64,000 nt of DNA, taken from contig CAYMLG010000002.1 of NCBI GenBank assembly GCA_964391195.1, positions 124,001-188,000 of the forward strand, given 5' to 3'. Positions 1 through 8,867 of this stretch are shown here, piece by piece. Numbering within the stretch: position 1 is the stretch's first letter; each line of letters begins with the position of its first letter. The notes under the pieces are model-generated. The model saw only the letters and a list, made by a program, of their open reading frames with translations. It made no database searches and was not told the DNA's origin. The translations under genes were made by a program, and so were the position numbers. The stretch is from JAAYXE01 sp964391195. Lineage in GTDB: Bacteria > Chloroflexota > Anaerolineae > Anaerolineales > UBA4823.

Positions 1-153
1 CTCCTCGGTCTCGGCGGTCATGGGTTCGGTGGCTGCCGGGGTAGCATCGCTGCCAGGCGCAGCCGCTGGCGCGCAGGCCGTGAGAATCAGCGCCAGGGCC
101 AGGATGGCCGCCAGCAGGATTAAGCGCGTTGGTTGAACGGGTTTCCTGTTCAA
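1..153 (-). CDS. Lipoprotein, N-terminal part only (runs off window)
   Basis: Only the first 51 codons are inside the window. The start is a TTG at 153, preceded by AGGAG at 163-167 with 9 nt spacing. The encoded N-terminus has three basic residues, a hydrophobic stretch and a lipobox LTAC with the lipidated Cys at residue 27, followed by an Ala/Pro/Thr-rich linker. This is typical of ABC transporter substrate-binding lipoproteins. A cobalamin riboswitch lies just upstream, so a role in corrinoid uptake is plausible. The catalytic or binding domain cannot be seen, so the family is unknown. Confidence 0.75.
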   Translation of the reverse strand, partial: MNRKPVQPTRLILLAAILALALILTACAPAAAPGSDATPAATEPMTAETEE

Positions 154-223
154 AGCTGTGATCTCCTGAATGAATTTCGACTCTTGCTCACTCACCTCCG
201 GCACAGGCCGGTTTAACGAAGAA

Positions 224-244
224 CCCCTGCTGTGGCAGCAGGGG
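224..244 (-). terminator. Intrinsic terminator between cobalamin riboswitch and lipoprotein
   Basis: A perfect 9-bp stem (CCCCTGCTG with CAGCAGGGG, 3-nt loop) is followed on the minus strand by TTCTTCGTT. It lies between the riboswitch aptamer and the gene start, which fits an expression platform that ends transcription when cobalamin is bound. Confidence 0.7.
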
Positions 245-314
245 TAGGATGCTCAGGCTTCCCGCTTGTGGTTTACAAGCATTCCCACCTCCTTTTCCAC
301 GAGGTTGTGGTGAA

Positions 315-493
<179 letters not shown>

Positions 494-512
494 GCGATCG
501 GATTGTGCTTCT

Positions 513-541
513 ATTGTATGACGGAAAACAGGACTCGTCAA
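513..541 (-). promoter_or_regulatory. Promoter of the cobalamin riboswitch transcript
   Basis: TTGACG (536-541) and TACAAT (513-518) are separated by 17 bp on the minus strand. Transcription would begin near 506, just upstream of the aptamer. Confidence 0.7.
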
Positions 542-612
542 TTGGGATCTGCCCGCCGTGCCTGGCTTATGCCGGCTGGCGCGAGGGTCTTGATGATTAC
601 GCGGTTAGTCTC

Positions 613-1401
613 TCAAGAACCCGTACTCGAATAATGCCTCAGGCCGAACTGCCAGAAGCGGTAGCTGACCACCAGCAGCAGGGCCGCCACCGGTATCCCC
701 ATCCAGGCCAGCAGCCCCACCTCCCGCCCCAGCAAGTGGGAGGCCGGGTAGAACGAGGCGAACCCGTATGGGATCACCCAGGTCAGCCAGATGCCCACCG
801 CCTTGGGGTAGATAGACAGCGGGAACTGGGCGAACAGGTGGTTGTCGAACACCAGGCGGGTAACCGGCACCGAGTCCATGATCCAGAACGCGCTCACACA
901 GGTCAGCAGGTTGAGAGCGATGAAGATCACCCCGCCGCTCAGCACCGCCGCCGCCAGGTACGCCAGGTTCAGCGGGGTCCAGGGGATGCCGAGGGCGGCG
1001 CTGGACTTCGCCACCAGCAGCGCTCCCACCAGGAAATTGCCGATCCCGTCGTGGCAGAAGCGGTCCGCCAGCAGGTGGAAGAGCGGGTCGATGGGCCGCA
1101 CCAGGAAGCGGTCGAAACCGCCGGTGCGGATATACTGGTTGCCCAGGGTCCACAGATTGTCGGCGAACATATGGTTGATCGATTTCGCCAGCGTCACCAA
1201 CCCGTAAACCATCAACACTTCATCGAAGCTCCAGCCGTTCAACTCCGGGACCTGGCTCATCACCACCCAGATCGTGGCGATCCCTGCCGCCTGCAGGAAG
1301 ATCGTGGAAGTGGCGCCGATCAGGAAATTGACCCGGTACTCCATTAAAATCTTGAAGCGCTGTAAGAGAAAGGCTCCGTACAGGCTGAGGTAGCGCACCA
1401 T
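613..1401 (-). CDS. ABC-2 family exporter permease (second)
   Basis: This 262-residue integral membrane protein has about six hydrophobic segments. It belongs to the ABC-2 family seen in two-permease exporters (DUF990-like); the conserved central stretch with GGFDRFLVRPIDPLF is typical of that family. It is the last of three minus-strand genes, starting 4 nt after the preceding permease stop. With the ATPase at 2227-3354 and the permease at 1406-2230 it would form a heterodimeric exporter. The substrate cannot be told from the sequence. Confidence 0.85.
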   Translation of the reverse strand: MVRYLSLYGAFLLQRFKILMEYRVNFLIGATSTIFLQAAGIATIWVVMSQVPELNGWSFDEVLMVYGLVTLAKSINHMFADNLWTLGNQYIRTGGFDRFLVRPIDPLFHLLADRFCHDGIGNFLVGALLVAKSSAALGIPWTPLNLAYLAAAVLSGGVIFIALNLLTCVSAFWIMDSVPVTRLVFDNHLFAQFPLSIYPKAVGIWLTWVIPYGFASFYPASHLLGREVGLLAWMGIPVAALLLVVSYRFWQFGLRHYSSTGS

Positions 1402-1405
1402 CGTC

Positions 1406-2230
1406 TCACCCTCCCTGGACGGTGACTTTGCGCACCGCCACGCTGAAAAACAGGCGGGAAACGATGAACAGGCCGCACAGCCATACGAGCTGCGTCAGCC
1501 ACAGGCTGGGCGCCTGTTCCAGCGGGGTGATGCCCGTCAGGATGGAGAGCGGGGCGTAAAGCGCCTGGGCAAACGGGAAGGACTGCACCACCGCCTGCAG
1601 CCAGCCGGGCATCATCACCAGCGGTACCAGGCCGCCGCTGAGGAACAGCGAGAGGCCCAGGATCATCACGCTCAGGCCCCACACCTCGGTGGTGTAGAAA
1701 GTGAGGCAGGCCAGCAGCCAGTCGAAGAAGAAGATCACCGTGCGCCCGAGGAATACCGCCACCAGGAACGCCCCCCACACCGCCGGGTCGGTGGGCCACT
1801 GCAGCCCGAAGAACAGGGTCGCGACCAGCGCCATTGGGATCTGCCAGACCATGTCTACCGCCAGGCGGGTAAAGGACTGTGCATAGAAGCTGCCCTGCAG
1901 ATCGACCGGGCGCAGCAGGGCAATGGCGATGCCTCCTTCGCGCATGCCATAGCCGAATTCGTAGAGCAGGAACAGATCAGCCAGGGGGCCGAAGACCTGG
2001 GCCAGGAGGATGTAGTTCAGGGTCTGCTGCAGTCCCATCCCGGCGATGCTGTCCGTCCCGGCATACACCGCGCGCCAGAAAAAGACGTAGATCGTCATCT
2101 GAATCACGTTCAGCACGATCCCCACCCAGAACCAGGCGCGATAGGTGAGGAATATCTTGGGGATGATGCCCGCCATCGCGCCGTAAATACCGGCCGTCCG
2201 GCGGATCTGTGCCAGCAGTCTCCACATCAT
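1406..2230 (-). CDS. ABC-2 family exporter permease (first)
   Basis: This 274-residue polytopic membrane protein is a paralogue of the next permease and shares the family pattern around GGIAIALLRPVDLQGSFYAQ. It has six predicted transmembrane segments and no signal peptide. Its start overlaps the stop of the ATPase gene by 4 nt (ATGA), so the two are translationally coupled. It would pair with the permease at 613-1401 to form the membrane channel of an exporter of unknown substrate. Confidence 0.85.
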   Translation of the reverse strand: MMWRLLAQIRRTAGIYGAMAGIIPKIFLTYRAWFWVGIVLNVIQMTIYVFFWRAVYAGTDSIAGMGLQQTLNYILLAQVFGPLADLFLLYEFGYGMREGGIAIALLRPVDLQGSFYAQSFTRLAVDMVWQIPMALVATLFFGLQWPTDPAVWGAFLVAVFLGRTVIFFFDWLLACLTFYTTEVWGLSVMILGLSLFLSGGLVPLVMMPGWLQAVVQSFPFAQALYAPLSILTGITPLEQAPSLWLTQLVWLCGLFIVSRLFFSVAVRKVTVQGG

Positions 2231-3354
2231 CGCGGCTCCTCAGGGGGGTTCGGGTCGCAGGCCATGCCGAAGACCCCCTCCCCGGCAGGCGGATCCAGGC
2301 CGGGCGTGCTTTCACCGGGGATGTCTCCTTGCGTCCCGGGCCGGGCGTTGATCTCATCCTTCAGGGCGCCCTGATAGATCTGTTTGACGATCGAGGACAG
2401 ATCGGGTTCCGCCAGGGAAAAATCGACCACCTCAAGCTGGTGCATCAGCGCCGAAGCCACTTTGCTGGCCGTGGTCTGCGTCCGGTCGAACCGCAGGACC
2501 AGCTTGCGCTCGGCGGCCTCACGCCCGTTGCTGATGATCTCCGCCCCGGTGGGGATATCGATGCTCGCCACCGGATCGCGCGTCTCGAAGGTGATCGTGC
2601 GGTACTTCCCGAAGCGCGATTTGATCGTGCTCAGCGGCCCGTCGTAGATGAGCTTGCCGTTATCGATCATGATCACCCGCCGGCACAACTCTTCGATATC
2701 GCCCAGGTCATGGGTGGTCAGGATTACGGTCGTGCCCTTTTCGCGATTATTCTCCTTGATAAACTCGCGGATACGCTCCTTGACAAGCAGGTCCAGGCCG
2801 ATGGTCGGCTCATCCAGGTAAACGACCTGCGGCTCGTGGATCAGGGTTGCGGCCAGTTCAGCCCGCATCTTCTGTCCCAGAGACATATTCCGGATGGGGA
2901 CGTGCAGCAGATTCCCCAGGTCGAGGGTCTCGGTGAACTGCTCCAGCAGGCGCTTGTACCGGTCGGGATGCACTTCATAGATTTTGGCGATCAGATTGAG
3001 CGACTCGATCAGCGCCAGGTCCCACCACAGTTGGGTGCGCTGGCCGAAAACCACGCCGATATCGCGGGCGTTGGCCACGCGCTGTTTCTGCGGGTCGCGG
3101 CCCAGCACGCGCACCCAGCCGCCGGAGGGTTGGAGGACGCCGGTGAGCATCTTGATCGTGGTCGATTTCCCCGCGCCATTCACACCGATATAGCCGACCA
3201 CCTCGCCCTTCTGGACGGAAAAGGTGACCCCGTCCACGGCCACCCGTTGCTCGAAGCTTGGCTGAAACAGCGCTTTTAACGCCCCGCGCAGCCCCGGCTC
3301 TTTCTGCACGATGCGGAACACCTTGCTCAAATTCTCGGTCTCGATTACCGCCAT
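2227..3354 (-). CDS. ABC exporter ATP-binding protein (ABC-2 type, DUF990-associated)
   Basis: This is the nucleotide-binding subunit of the exporter. The Walker A motif GVNGAGKST, Walker B VVYLDEPTIGLD and switch His (TTHD) are all present. The signature is SLGQKMR rather than LSGGQ, as usual for this subfamily. About 130 residues follow the nucleotide-binding domain as a C-terminal accessory domain. I chose the ATG at 3354 (375 residues) because GGTGGAG lies 8 nt upstream and the protein then begins in family style; an upstream in-frame start at 3450 would add 32 unrelated residues. It is first in the operon with the two permeases. Confidence 0.9.
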   Translation of the reverse strand: MAVIETENLSKVFRIVQKEPGLRGALKALFQPSFEQRVAVDGVTFSVQKGEVVGYIGVNGAGKSTTIKMLTGVLQPSGGWVRVLGRDPQKQRVANARDIGVVFGQRTQLWWDLALIESLNLIAKIYEVHPDRYKRLLEQFTETLDLGNLLHVPIRNMSLGQKMRAELAATLIHEPQVVYLDEPTIGLDLLVKERIREFIKENNREKGTTVILTTHDLGDIEELCRRVIMIDNGKLIYDGPLSTIKSRFGKYRTITFETRDPVASIDIPTGAEIISNGREAAERKLVLRFDRTQTTASKVASALMHQLEVVDFSLAEPDLSSIVKQIYQGALKDEINARPGTQGDIPGESTPGLDPPAGEGVFGMACDPNPPEEPR

Positions 3355-3412
3355 AGTTTGTACTCCACCACTCACCTCGCCCCGCTCATCCTCAGGCAGC
3401 CTGAGGCTAGAA

Positions 3413-3480
3413 GCCTGAGGCAAGATGCCGAGGCAATATACCTGAGGCAATATGCCTGAGGCAATATGCCTGAGGCAAAA
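3413..3480. repeat. Short tandem repeat, about five 14-bp units
   Basis: Units of the form CCTGAGGCAATATG follow one another with small changes (one unit reads CCGAGGCAATATA, the last ends in A-rich sequence). They lie just upstream of the ABC exporter operon, within the 297-bp spacer 3355-3651. Confidence 0.75.
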
Positions 3481-3544
3481 AAGGTCTCGCCCGCGCCGCG
3501 GCTATACATTCCGCGCAGCAGCCCGGTTTCATTCGTTTGCAGGG

Positions 3545-3550
3545 ATTATA
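3545..3550 (-). promoter_or_regulatory. Possible -10 element for the ABC exporter operon
   Basis: A perfect TATAAT on the minus strand lies about 190 bp upstream of the ATPase start. I see no convincing -35 at 16-18 bp, so support is limited. Confidence 0.35.
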
Positions 3551-3604
3551 CCCAGCCCCAGTTTCAGGATCGTTTCGCGAGGCGTTTCAATGACAGGGAT
3601 TTTT

Positions 3605-3634
3605 CAGGCCGGGCGGTGGTCTTCGCCCGGCCTG
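3605..3634 (-). terminator. Hairpin downstream of the UvrA fusion gene
   Basis: An 11-bp perfect stem (CAGGCCGGGCG with CGCCCGGCCTG, 8-nt loop) lies 18 bp past the UvrA stop. The minus-strand continuation is A-rich rather than T-rich, so it may be a stabilising or weak termination hairpin. Confidence 0.4.
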
Positions 3635-3651
3635 GCGCTCACTCGCTCAGC

Positions 3652-6600
3652 TTACTGCGGCAAATGCTTGCCATAGGCAACCCCTTCACCGGCGAGCACC
3701 GCCCGCAAGGCGCGACCGGTGTGGCTGGCTTCCACCTCTGCCACCTGCTCGGGGGTGCCCTCGGCGACGACCATGCCCCCGCCGGCCCCGCCCTCGGGCC
3801 CGAGATCGATCAGCCAATCGGCAGACCGGATCACATCCAGGTTGTGTTCGATCACGATCACCGTGTTTCCGGCTTCCACCAGGCGATGGAGCACGTCCAA
3901 CAGGCGCTGGATATCGGCGAAATGCAGGCCGGTGGTCGGCTCGTCCAGGATGTAGATCGTGCGCCCGGTAGCCACCCGGCTGAGTTCCTTGGCCAGCTTC
4001 ACCCGCTGCGCCTCCCCACCGCTCAGCGTGGTCGCACTCTGCCCGAGCTTCACATATTCCAGGCCCACATCGTATAAGGTCTGTAATACACGGGAGATCT
4101 TTGGATAGCTCGAAAAGAACTCCAGCGCCTCCTGCACATCCATATCCAACACCTGGGCGATGTTCTTCCCCTTGTACTTGATCTCCAGGGTGTGGCGGTT
4201 ATACCGGGCGCCCTTGCACTCCTGGCAGGCGACCCAAACATCCGGCAGGAAGTGCATCTCCACCCGCTTCTGCCCGTGCCCCTTGCAGGCTTCGCAGCGC
4301 CCGCCCTTCACATTGAAGCTGAAGCGGTCGGCGTGGTAGCCGCGCATCCTGGCTTCTGGGGTGGAGGCGAACACCCGGCGGATCTCGTCGAAGACGCCGG
4401 CATAGGTGGCCGGATTGGAACGCGGCGTGCGGCCGATCGCTTCCTGGGTGATATGGATCACCTTGTCGAGCTGTTCCAGCCCCTCTAGCCGGTCATACGG
4501 GCCGGGGGTGGCCTGGGCGTTGTGCAGTTGGCGCATGAGCGCCGGGTAGAGCGTCTCCGCCACCAGGCTGCTTTTGCCGCTACCGCTCACCCCTGTCACG
4601 CAGGTGAACACACCCAGAGGGAAGCGGGCAGTGAGCGAACGCAGGTTGAAGAGACGCGCGCCGCTCAGGGTGAGCCAACCGCTAGGCTCCCGCCGCCCGG
4701 CGTTCGGGCTGGTGATTTTTTCGAGTCCTGCCAGATAACGGCCGGTGAGCGAGTTGGGGTTGGCGGCCACCTGCTGGGGGGTGCCTACGGCCACCACCTC
4801 GCCTCCCAGCACCCCCGCCCCCGGGCCGAGGTCGATCAGCCAGTCGGCGGCCAGCATCGTTTCGGCGTCGTGCTCCACCACCAACACCGTGTTCCCCATG
4901 TCCCGCAGGTTGATCAGCGTGTCCAGCAGCGCCCGCTGATCGCGGGCATGCAGGCCGATGGAGGGCTCGTCCAGGATGTAGAGCACGCCCACCAGCCCGC
5001 AGCCCAACTGGCTGGCGAGACGGATACGCTGCCCTTCTCCCCCGGAGAGGGTGGGCGCCGGACGGTCGAGTGTCAGATAGTGCAGACCCACGTTGAGCAT
5101 GAACTGCAGCCGGTCGTGCAGCTCCTTGAGCACTTCGCCCATCACTTCAACCTGCTCGGCGGTGAGACTCTGCCCCAGCTCGATCACCCACTCGTGCGCC
5201 TGGCGGATGGTCATGGTTGTCACCTCAGGCAGGGTCTTGCCCCCCACGGTGACGTTCCGGGCTTCAGCGCGCAGCCGCGCTCCCCCACATGCCGGGCAGG
5301 GTTGCTGGCTCATAAAGCTGGCATACCACCGCCGGGTGGTATCGGACTTGGTCTGACGGAAAAGCCGCTTGACGTGGTAAATGATCCCCCTCACCGGCTG
5401 GACGGACTCACCCTTCCAGGAGGTATCCCCGTTCTCCACCTGATAGGTGAAATGCAGCTTCTCCTCACCAGATCCGTACAGCACCACCTGGCGGAATTTT
5501 TCGGGCAGCTCCTGCCAGGGCTTGTCCAGATCCACGCCGTAGTGCCTGGCCATGGCCTCCAGATTGCCCAGCCAGTAGCGGGCCTTCTTTTTGCGCAGGT
5601 TTCCATACCAGCGCGAGGCGCCATCGAGCAGCGAGAGGTCGGGCCGCTCGACCACCAGGCTCGGGTCCACTTCGAGCTGTGTGCCCAGGCCGTGGCACTC
5701 CGGGCACATCCCCACGGGCGAGTTGAAACTGAACAACGTGGCGCTCAACTTCGGCAGGCTGATCTCGCAGTAGGGGCAGGCGTTGTGCTCGGTGAGCAGG
5801 ATATCGCTGCCGTCCCCCAGGTCGATTCGCAGCACCCCTTTCCCGGTGCCCAGGGCGGTCTCGACCGAATCGATCAGGCGCACGCGGAATTCATCCCAAT
5901 CCCGGTGATCCCCGTTCCCCTGCGCCCCCGCCGCCCGGTCCGGGACAATCAACCGGTCGATCACCAATTCCAGGTTGTAACTGCCAGACTTGGGGAACTC
6001 CGGCCAGGTGGAGCGCTTCTCGGTCAGTTCGACCACCTGACCGTTCACCCGGGCGCGGGTGAAGCCCGCCTTGCGGTAGTTTTCCAGCAGGGAGACCGGA
6101 CTGCCCTTGCGCCCGGTCCCGGCCGGAGAAAGGATCTGGAAGCGGGTCCCCGCCGGCATCGCTGCCAACCGGTCGGCGATCATCTGCGCGCTGTGCGGCT
6201 CCACCGCCCGCCCGCATTGGGGACAGTGCTGGAGCCCGGCGCGAGAGAAGAGCACCCGCAGATAGTCCAGAACCTCGGTCACCGTGCCCACCGTCGAGCG
6301 CGGGTTCTTGCTGATCGATTTCTGTTCGATGGAAATCGCCGGACTCAACCCGCTGATGGTTTCCACCTTGGGTTTGTCCATCTGCTCCATATAGCGGCGC
6401 ACGTAAGCCGACAGGCTCTCCACGTACCGGCGCTGTCCCTCAGCATACAGGGTGTCGAACGCCAGGGATGATTTCCCACTGCCGCTCACTCCGGTCAGCA
6501 CCACCAGCTTATTGCGGGGGATGGTGACATCCACGTTCTTGAGGTTGTGCTGCTGCGCCCCGCGCACCACGATGGCCGCCGGATCGATCCCTGTGCCGGG

Positions 6601-7620
6601 CGCCAGGCGGCCGGTGAAGGCCAATCCCCCGCCCGCCGAGCGAACCGAGCCCGGCGCCGCCTGGCCCGGGAGAGCGGCCGCCGCGCCCGCCGTCCGCTGG
6701 AAACCTTGCCCACCCCCTGCCCGGCCGGGAGCGGCCGCATCCAGATCCAACAGCCTCAGGTGCGAGCGAACCGGCAGGTGGATGCGTTCATCCTCTTCGT
6801 AGGCCGCCCGTAGTTGCTCAAACCGGGCGTCTGCTTCCAGGGTGAGCGACGCCAGTTCGTCGAACAGCCGCCGTTCGTCGGGCGTCACCGCTTCTTCTTT
6901 CTTCGTCCCCAGTTCCCACCACATATCCATGGGGAGCAGTTCGATCTTATTCAAAGCGGCCAGGTCCAACAGCAGGCTGTTGCGCATGAAGCCCCAGCCG
7001 CGCTGTTTGGTGCTGTGCCCAAAACTGCCCGACCTGGCCCGTCCGGCCCGGCACTCCTGCCAGGCGCGGCCGGCCAGATAGAAAGCGGCCTCTTGCAGAT
7101 CGAGGGTATCGAACTCGATCGCGAAGTGCGCCCGCTGCCTCTCGTCGATCTGAGCGTCCACCATGACCCAGCGCCCGGCGGCAGCGTCCCAGTATTCGGT
7201 GACCCAATGATCGGCGTGCAGCGTGTGTTCCCGCTCGCGGCTGAGGTAAGGGGCGAAACCGGCCCGCACCCGCGCCGGCGTCCCCTGGCTGCGGAGCATG
7301 GCACACAGCAGCACCGCATAATCGCGGCCGCTGCCGGCCAGGCGGTCTCGGGCCGGGCGCGGTTCGCTCAGCGGGCGGTCGTCCAGCTCGCTGATGAGGC
7401 GCAGCATCTCCCGCACCGGCCGGACGTTCACTTCCTTGCGCTGCATGCTGCTCAGCTCGACCTCGTACAGCCCGGAGACGAGCGGAGGGAGCAGCAGGCC
7501 CTGGACCACCCGCACCAGGGCGGGGATCTCGGCCGGCAGGCCGGTGAAGAGGGCCTTGTATTCGCCTGGGTCGGTCATCACCCCGGGCGCAGTATAGAAC
7601 TGTAGCGCGTCACCGATCAT
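3652..7620 (-). CDS. uvrA: UvrA excinuclease subunit with N-terminal degenerate transglutaminase-like domain (fusion)
   Basis: This single 1322-codon frame has three parts. Residues 1-293 are a transglutaminase-like domain homologous to the separate protein at 7655-8503. Residues 294-346 are an Ala/Gly/Pro-rich linker. Residues 347-1322 are a full-length UvrA, the damage-recognition ATPase of nucleotide excision repair. The UvrA part has Walker A GVSGSGKSS (377-385), a second GVSGSGKSS, two LSGGE(G/A)QR signatures, both zinc modules (CPYCEI...CPECHG, CEACKG...CQECKG) and two LDEP Walker B motifs. In the N-domain the catalytic Cys is replaced by Gly98 (SGRDY against NCRDF in the paralogue), while His138 and Asp155 remain. 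It therefore probably lacks transglutaminase or protease chemistry. I see no internal start with a ribosome site for a separate UvrA. The gene lies 34 nt after the paralogue, in the same operon. Confidence 0.93.
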   Translation of the reverse strand: MIGDALQFYTAPGVMTDPGEYKALFTGLPAEIPALVRVVQGLLLPPLVSGLYEVELSSMQRKEVNVRPVREMLRLISELDDRPLSEPRPARDRLAGSGRDYAVLLCAMLRSQGTPARVRAGFAPYLSREREHTLHADHWVTEYWDAAAGRWVMVDAQIDERQRAHFAIEFDTLDLQEAAFYLAGRAWQECRAGRARSGSFGHSTKQRGWGFMRNSLLLDLAALNKIELLPMDMWWELGTKKEEAVTPDERRLFDELASLTLEADARFEQLRAAYEEDERIHLPVRSHLRLLDLDAAAPGRAGGGQGFQRTAGAAAALPGQAAPGSVRSAGGGLAFTGRLAPGTGIDPAAIVVRGAQQHNLKNVDVTIPRNKLVVLTGVSGSGKSSLAFDTLYAEGQRRYVESLSAYVRRYMEQMDKPKVETISGLSPAISIEQKSISKNPRSTVGTVTEVLDYLRVLFSRAGLQHCPQCGRAVEPHSAQMIADRLAAMPAGTRFQILSPAGTGRKGSPVSLLENYRKAGFTRARVNGQVVELTEKRSTWPEFPKSGSYNLELVIDRLIVPDRAAGAQGNGDHRDWDEFRVRLIDSVETALGTGKGVLRIDLGDGSDILLTEHNACPYCEISLPKLSATLFSFNSPVGMCPECHGLGTQLEVDPSLVVERPDLSLLDGASRWYGNLRKKKARYWLGNLEAMARHYGVDLDKPWQELPEKFRQVVLYGSGEEKLHFTYQVENGDTSWKGESVQPVRGIIYHVKRLFRQTKSDTTRRWYASFMSQQPCPACGGARLRAEARNVTVGGKTLPEVTTMTIRQAHEWVIELGQSLTAEQVEVMGEVLKELHDRLQFMLNVGLHYLTLDRPAPTLSGGEGQRIRLASQLGCGLVGVLYILDEPSIGLHARDQRALLDTLINLRDMGNTVLVVEHDAETMLAADWLIDLGPGAGVLGGEVVAVGTPQQVAANPNSLTGRYLAGLEKITSPNAGRREPSGWLTLSGARLFNLRSLTARFPLGVFTCVTGVSGSGKSSLVAETLYPALMRQLHNAQATPGPYDRLEGLEQLDKVIHITQEAIGRTPRSNPATYAGVFDEIRRVFASTPEARMRGYHADRFSFNVKGGRCEACKGHGQKRVEMHFLPDVWVACQECKGARYNRHTLEIKYKGKNIAQVLDMDVQEALEFFSSYPKISRVLQTLYDVGLEYVKLGQSATTLSGGEAQRVKLAKELSRVATGRTIYILDEPTTGLHFADIQRLLDVLHRLVEAGNTVIVIEHNLDVIRSADWLIDLGPEGGAGGGMVVAEGTPEQVAEVEASHTGRALRAVLAGEGVAYGKHLPQ

Positions 7621-7654
7621 CCTTCAATGTTCCCCTTAGATCCACCGTTCGGCC

Positions 7655-8503
7655 TTATTCCCAGTCGGCGGGGATATGCCAGTTGGCGTCCGTCTCATAC
7701 AGCTCGCGCAGCTCGGCGAAGGAAGCCTCTCCGCCGAGCGTGAGGGCGGAGACCTGGTCGAAGAGGGCGTAGGTCTGGTCACGGTTCTGCTCGTTCACCG
7801 CTTCATCATTCAGATAGCCGATGTACCAGTCCCAGGGCAGGATCTCCACTTTGTTCAGCGAAAGCAGATCGCGGACCACGTTGCCGCGGATGAACTCCAT
7901 ACCGGACATATCGAAGATGCCAAAGTCATCCGGGTTCGCCTCCTCCCGGCGGCACATCTGCCAGGCCTCCCCGGCCAGCACGAAAGCTCCCGGGCGCATA
8001 TCCAGCGGGTCGAAGTCGATCCCGAGCGCTTCCTGCTGGAACGCATCCAACTGCGCGTCCACCATCACCCAGCGGCCCTGCCCCTCGTTCCAGTATTCCA
8101 CCACCCAGTGGTCTTCGTAATGACCGGGTTTGAAGTAAGTGCCGAACCCGCAGCGAGCCCGGGCCGGGACTCCCTGGCAGCGCAGGATGGCCGTCAGCAA
8201 GGTCGAAAAATCCCGGCAGTTGCCAACCTGGCGTTCGGCGGGCTGGCGCTCAGCGGTCAACGGGCGCCCACCCTCCGTCATCAGGGCCAGCTTCCGCCGC
8301 ACAGAGCGGAGTTGCAGGGTATCCATCCGCTCATCTGTGAGCTGAACGCCATAGCGTTCGGCCCAGAACACGTGGATGATATTGTTCTGTACGATGCGAA
8401 CTAACGAAGGGATATCTGTTGGGAGCTCGCTGAACAGCGAGGCGTAGGGACCGGGGTCGGTCATCGGTCCGGGAGTAGAGTAGAAAGCAAGTGAGGGGGG
8501 CAT
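7655..8503 (-). CDS. Transglutaminase-like superfamily protein with intact triad
   Basis: This 282-residue cytoplasmic protein has no signal peptide. It has a transglutaminase-like core with Cys96 (GNCRDF), His132 (EDHWVVEYW) and Asp149 (WVMVDAQLD) in the expected order and spacing. Such domains act as cysteine proteases, amidases or transamidases; the substrate is not evident. It is clearly paralogous to the N-terminal domain of the UvrA fusion just downstream, which has lost the Cys. It is probably first in the operon behind the promoter at 8656-8684. Confidence 0.85.
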   Translation of the reverse strand: MPPSLAFYSTPGPMTDPGPYASLFSELPTDIPSLVRIVQNNIIHVFWAERYGVQLTDERMDTLQLRSVRRKLALMTEGGRPLTAERQPAERQVGNCRDFSTLLTAILRCQGVPARARCGFGTYFKPGHYEDHWVVEYWNEGQGRWVMVDAQLDAFQQEALGIDFDPLDMRPGAFVLAGEAWQMCRREEANPDDFGIFDMSGMEFIRGNVVRDLLSLNKVEILPWDWYIGYLNDEAVNEQNRDQTYALFDQVSALTLGGEASFAELRELYETDANWHIPADWE

Positions 8504-8655
8504 GGCAGTTCCTTTATGGTGAGGATGGGTGAGAAAGTCTCTCAGGGTAATTGCTTATTACTGCATCGCCTGGATGGAAGGCGCAGCATTCCGATACACA
8601 TTCCTATAGGACCGGGGGAGGCAGTATGTGACAGGTATTCACCCTGGACTGATCC

Positions 8656-8684
8656 ATGATAGCACACCTGTTCTATCAAGTCAA
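8656..8684 (-). promoter_or_regulatory. Promoter for the transglutaminase-uvrA operon
   Basis: TTGACT (8679-8684) and TATCAT (8656-8661) are separated by 17 bp on the minus strand. This leaves a 5' untranslated region of about 145 nt before the gene at 8503. The rest of the 364-bp spacer 8504-8867 holds the terminator at 8815-8847 and no gene. Confidence 0.6.
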
Positions 8685-8814
8685 GCAATATCCAGGAATG
8701 ACCAAGAAAACTTGACAGCGGAGGGTTGAGGGGGTTATATGTCTGCCGTTAAAGGCGCAGATCACTCTTCATTGATACGATTAGCCTTGATCTCACCTAT
8801 TTTCAGGAAATGAA

Positions 8815-8847
8815 ACGCGCCCGGTCGCCGGAGCGATCCAGGCGCGT
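8815..8847 (-). terminator. Terminator of the DeoR-headed catabolic operon
   Basis: The outer stem ACGCGCC/GGCGCGT and an inner stem GTCGC/GCGAT lie 20 bp past the last stop. They are followed on the minus strand by TTCATTTCC. Confidence 0.55.
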
Positions 8848-8867
8848 AGACAAAGTTACTACTCTAC

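Noticed and set aside
505..1347. Plus-strand frame of 280 codons opposite the ABC-2 permease
   Set aside because: Shadow of the permease; the composition is Gln/His/Arg-rich and the start lies in the promoter of the cobalamin riboswitch.
3413..3480. Possible CRISPR array
   Set aside because: Units follow each other without unique spacers, and no cas genes are present.
4522..6471. Long open frame of 649 codons on the plus strand opposite uvrA
   Set aside because: It is the antisense shadow of a GC-rich gene with complete UvrA motifs; its translation is low-complexity His/Gln/Arg-rich and has no ribosome site.
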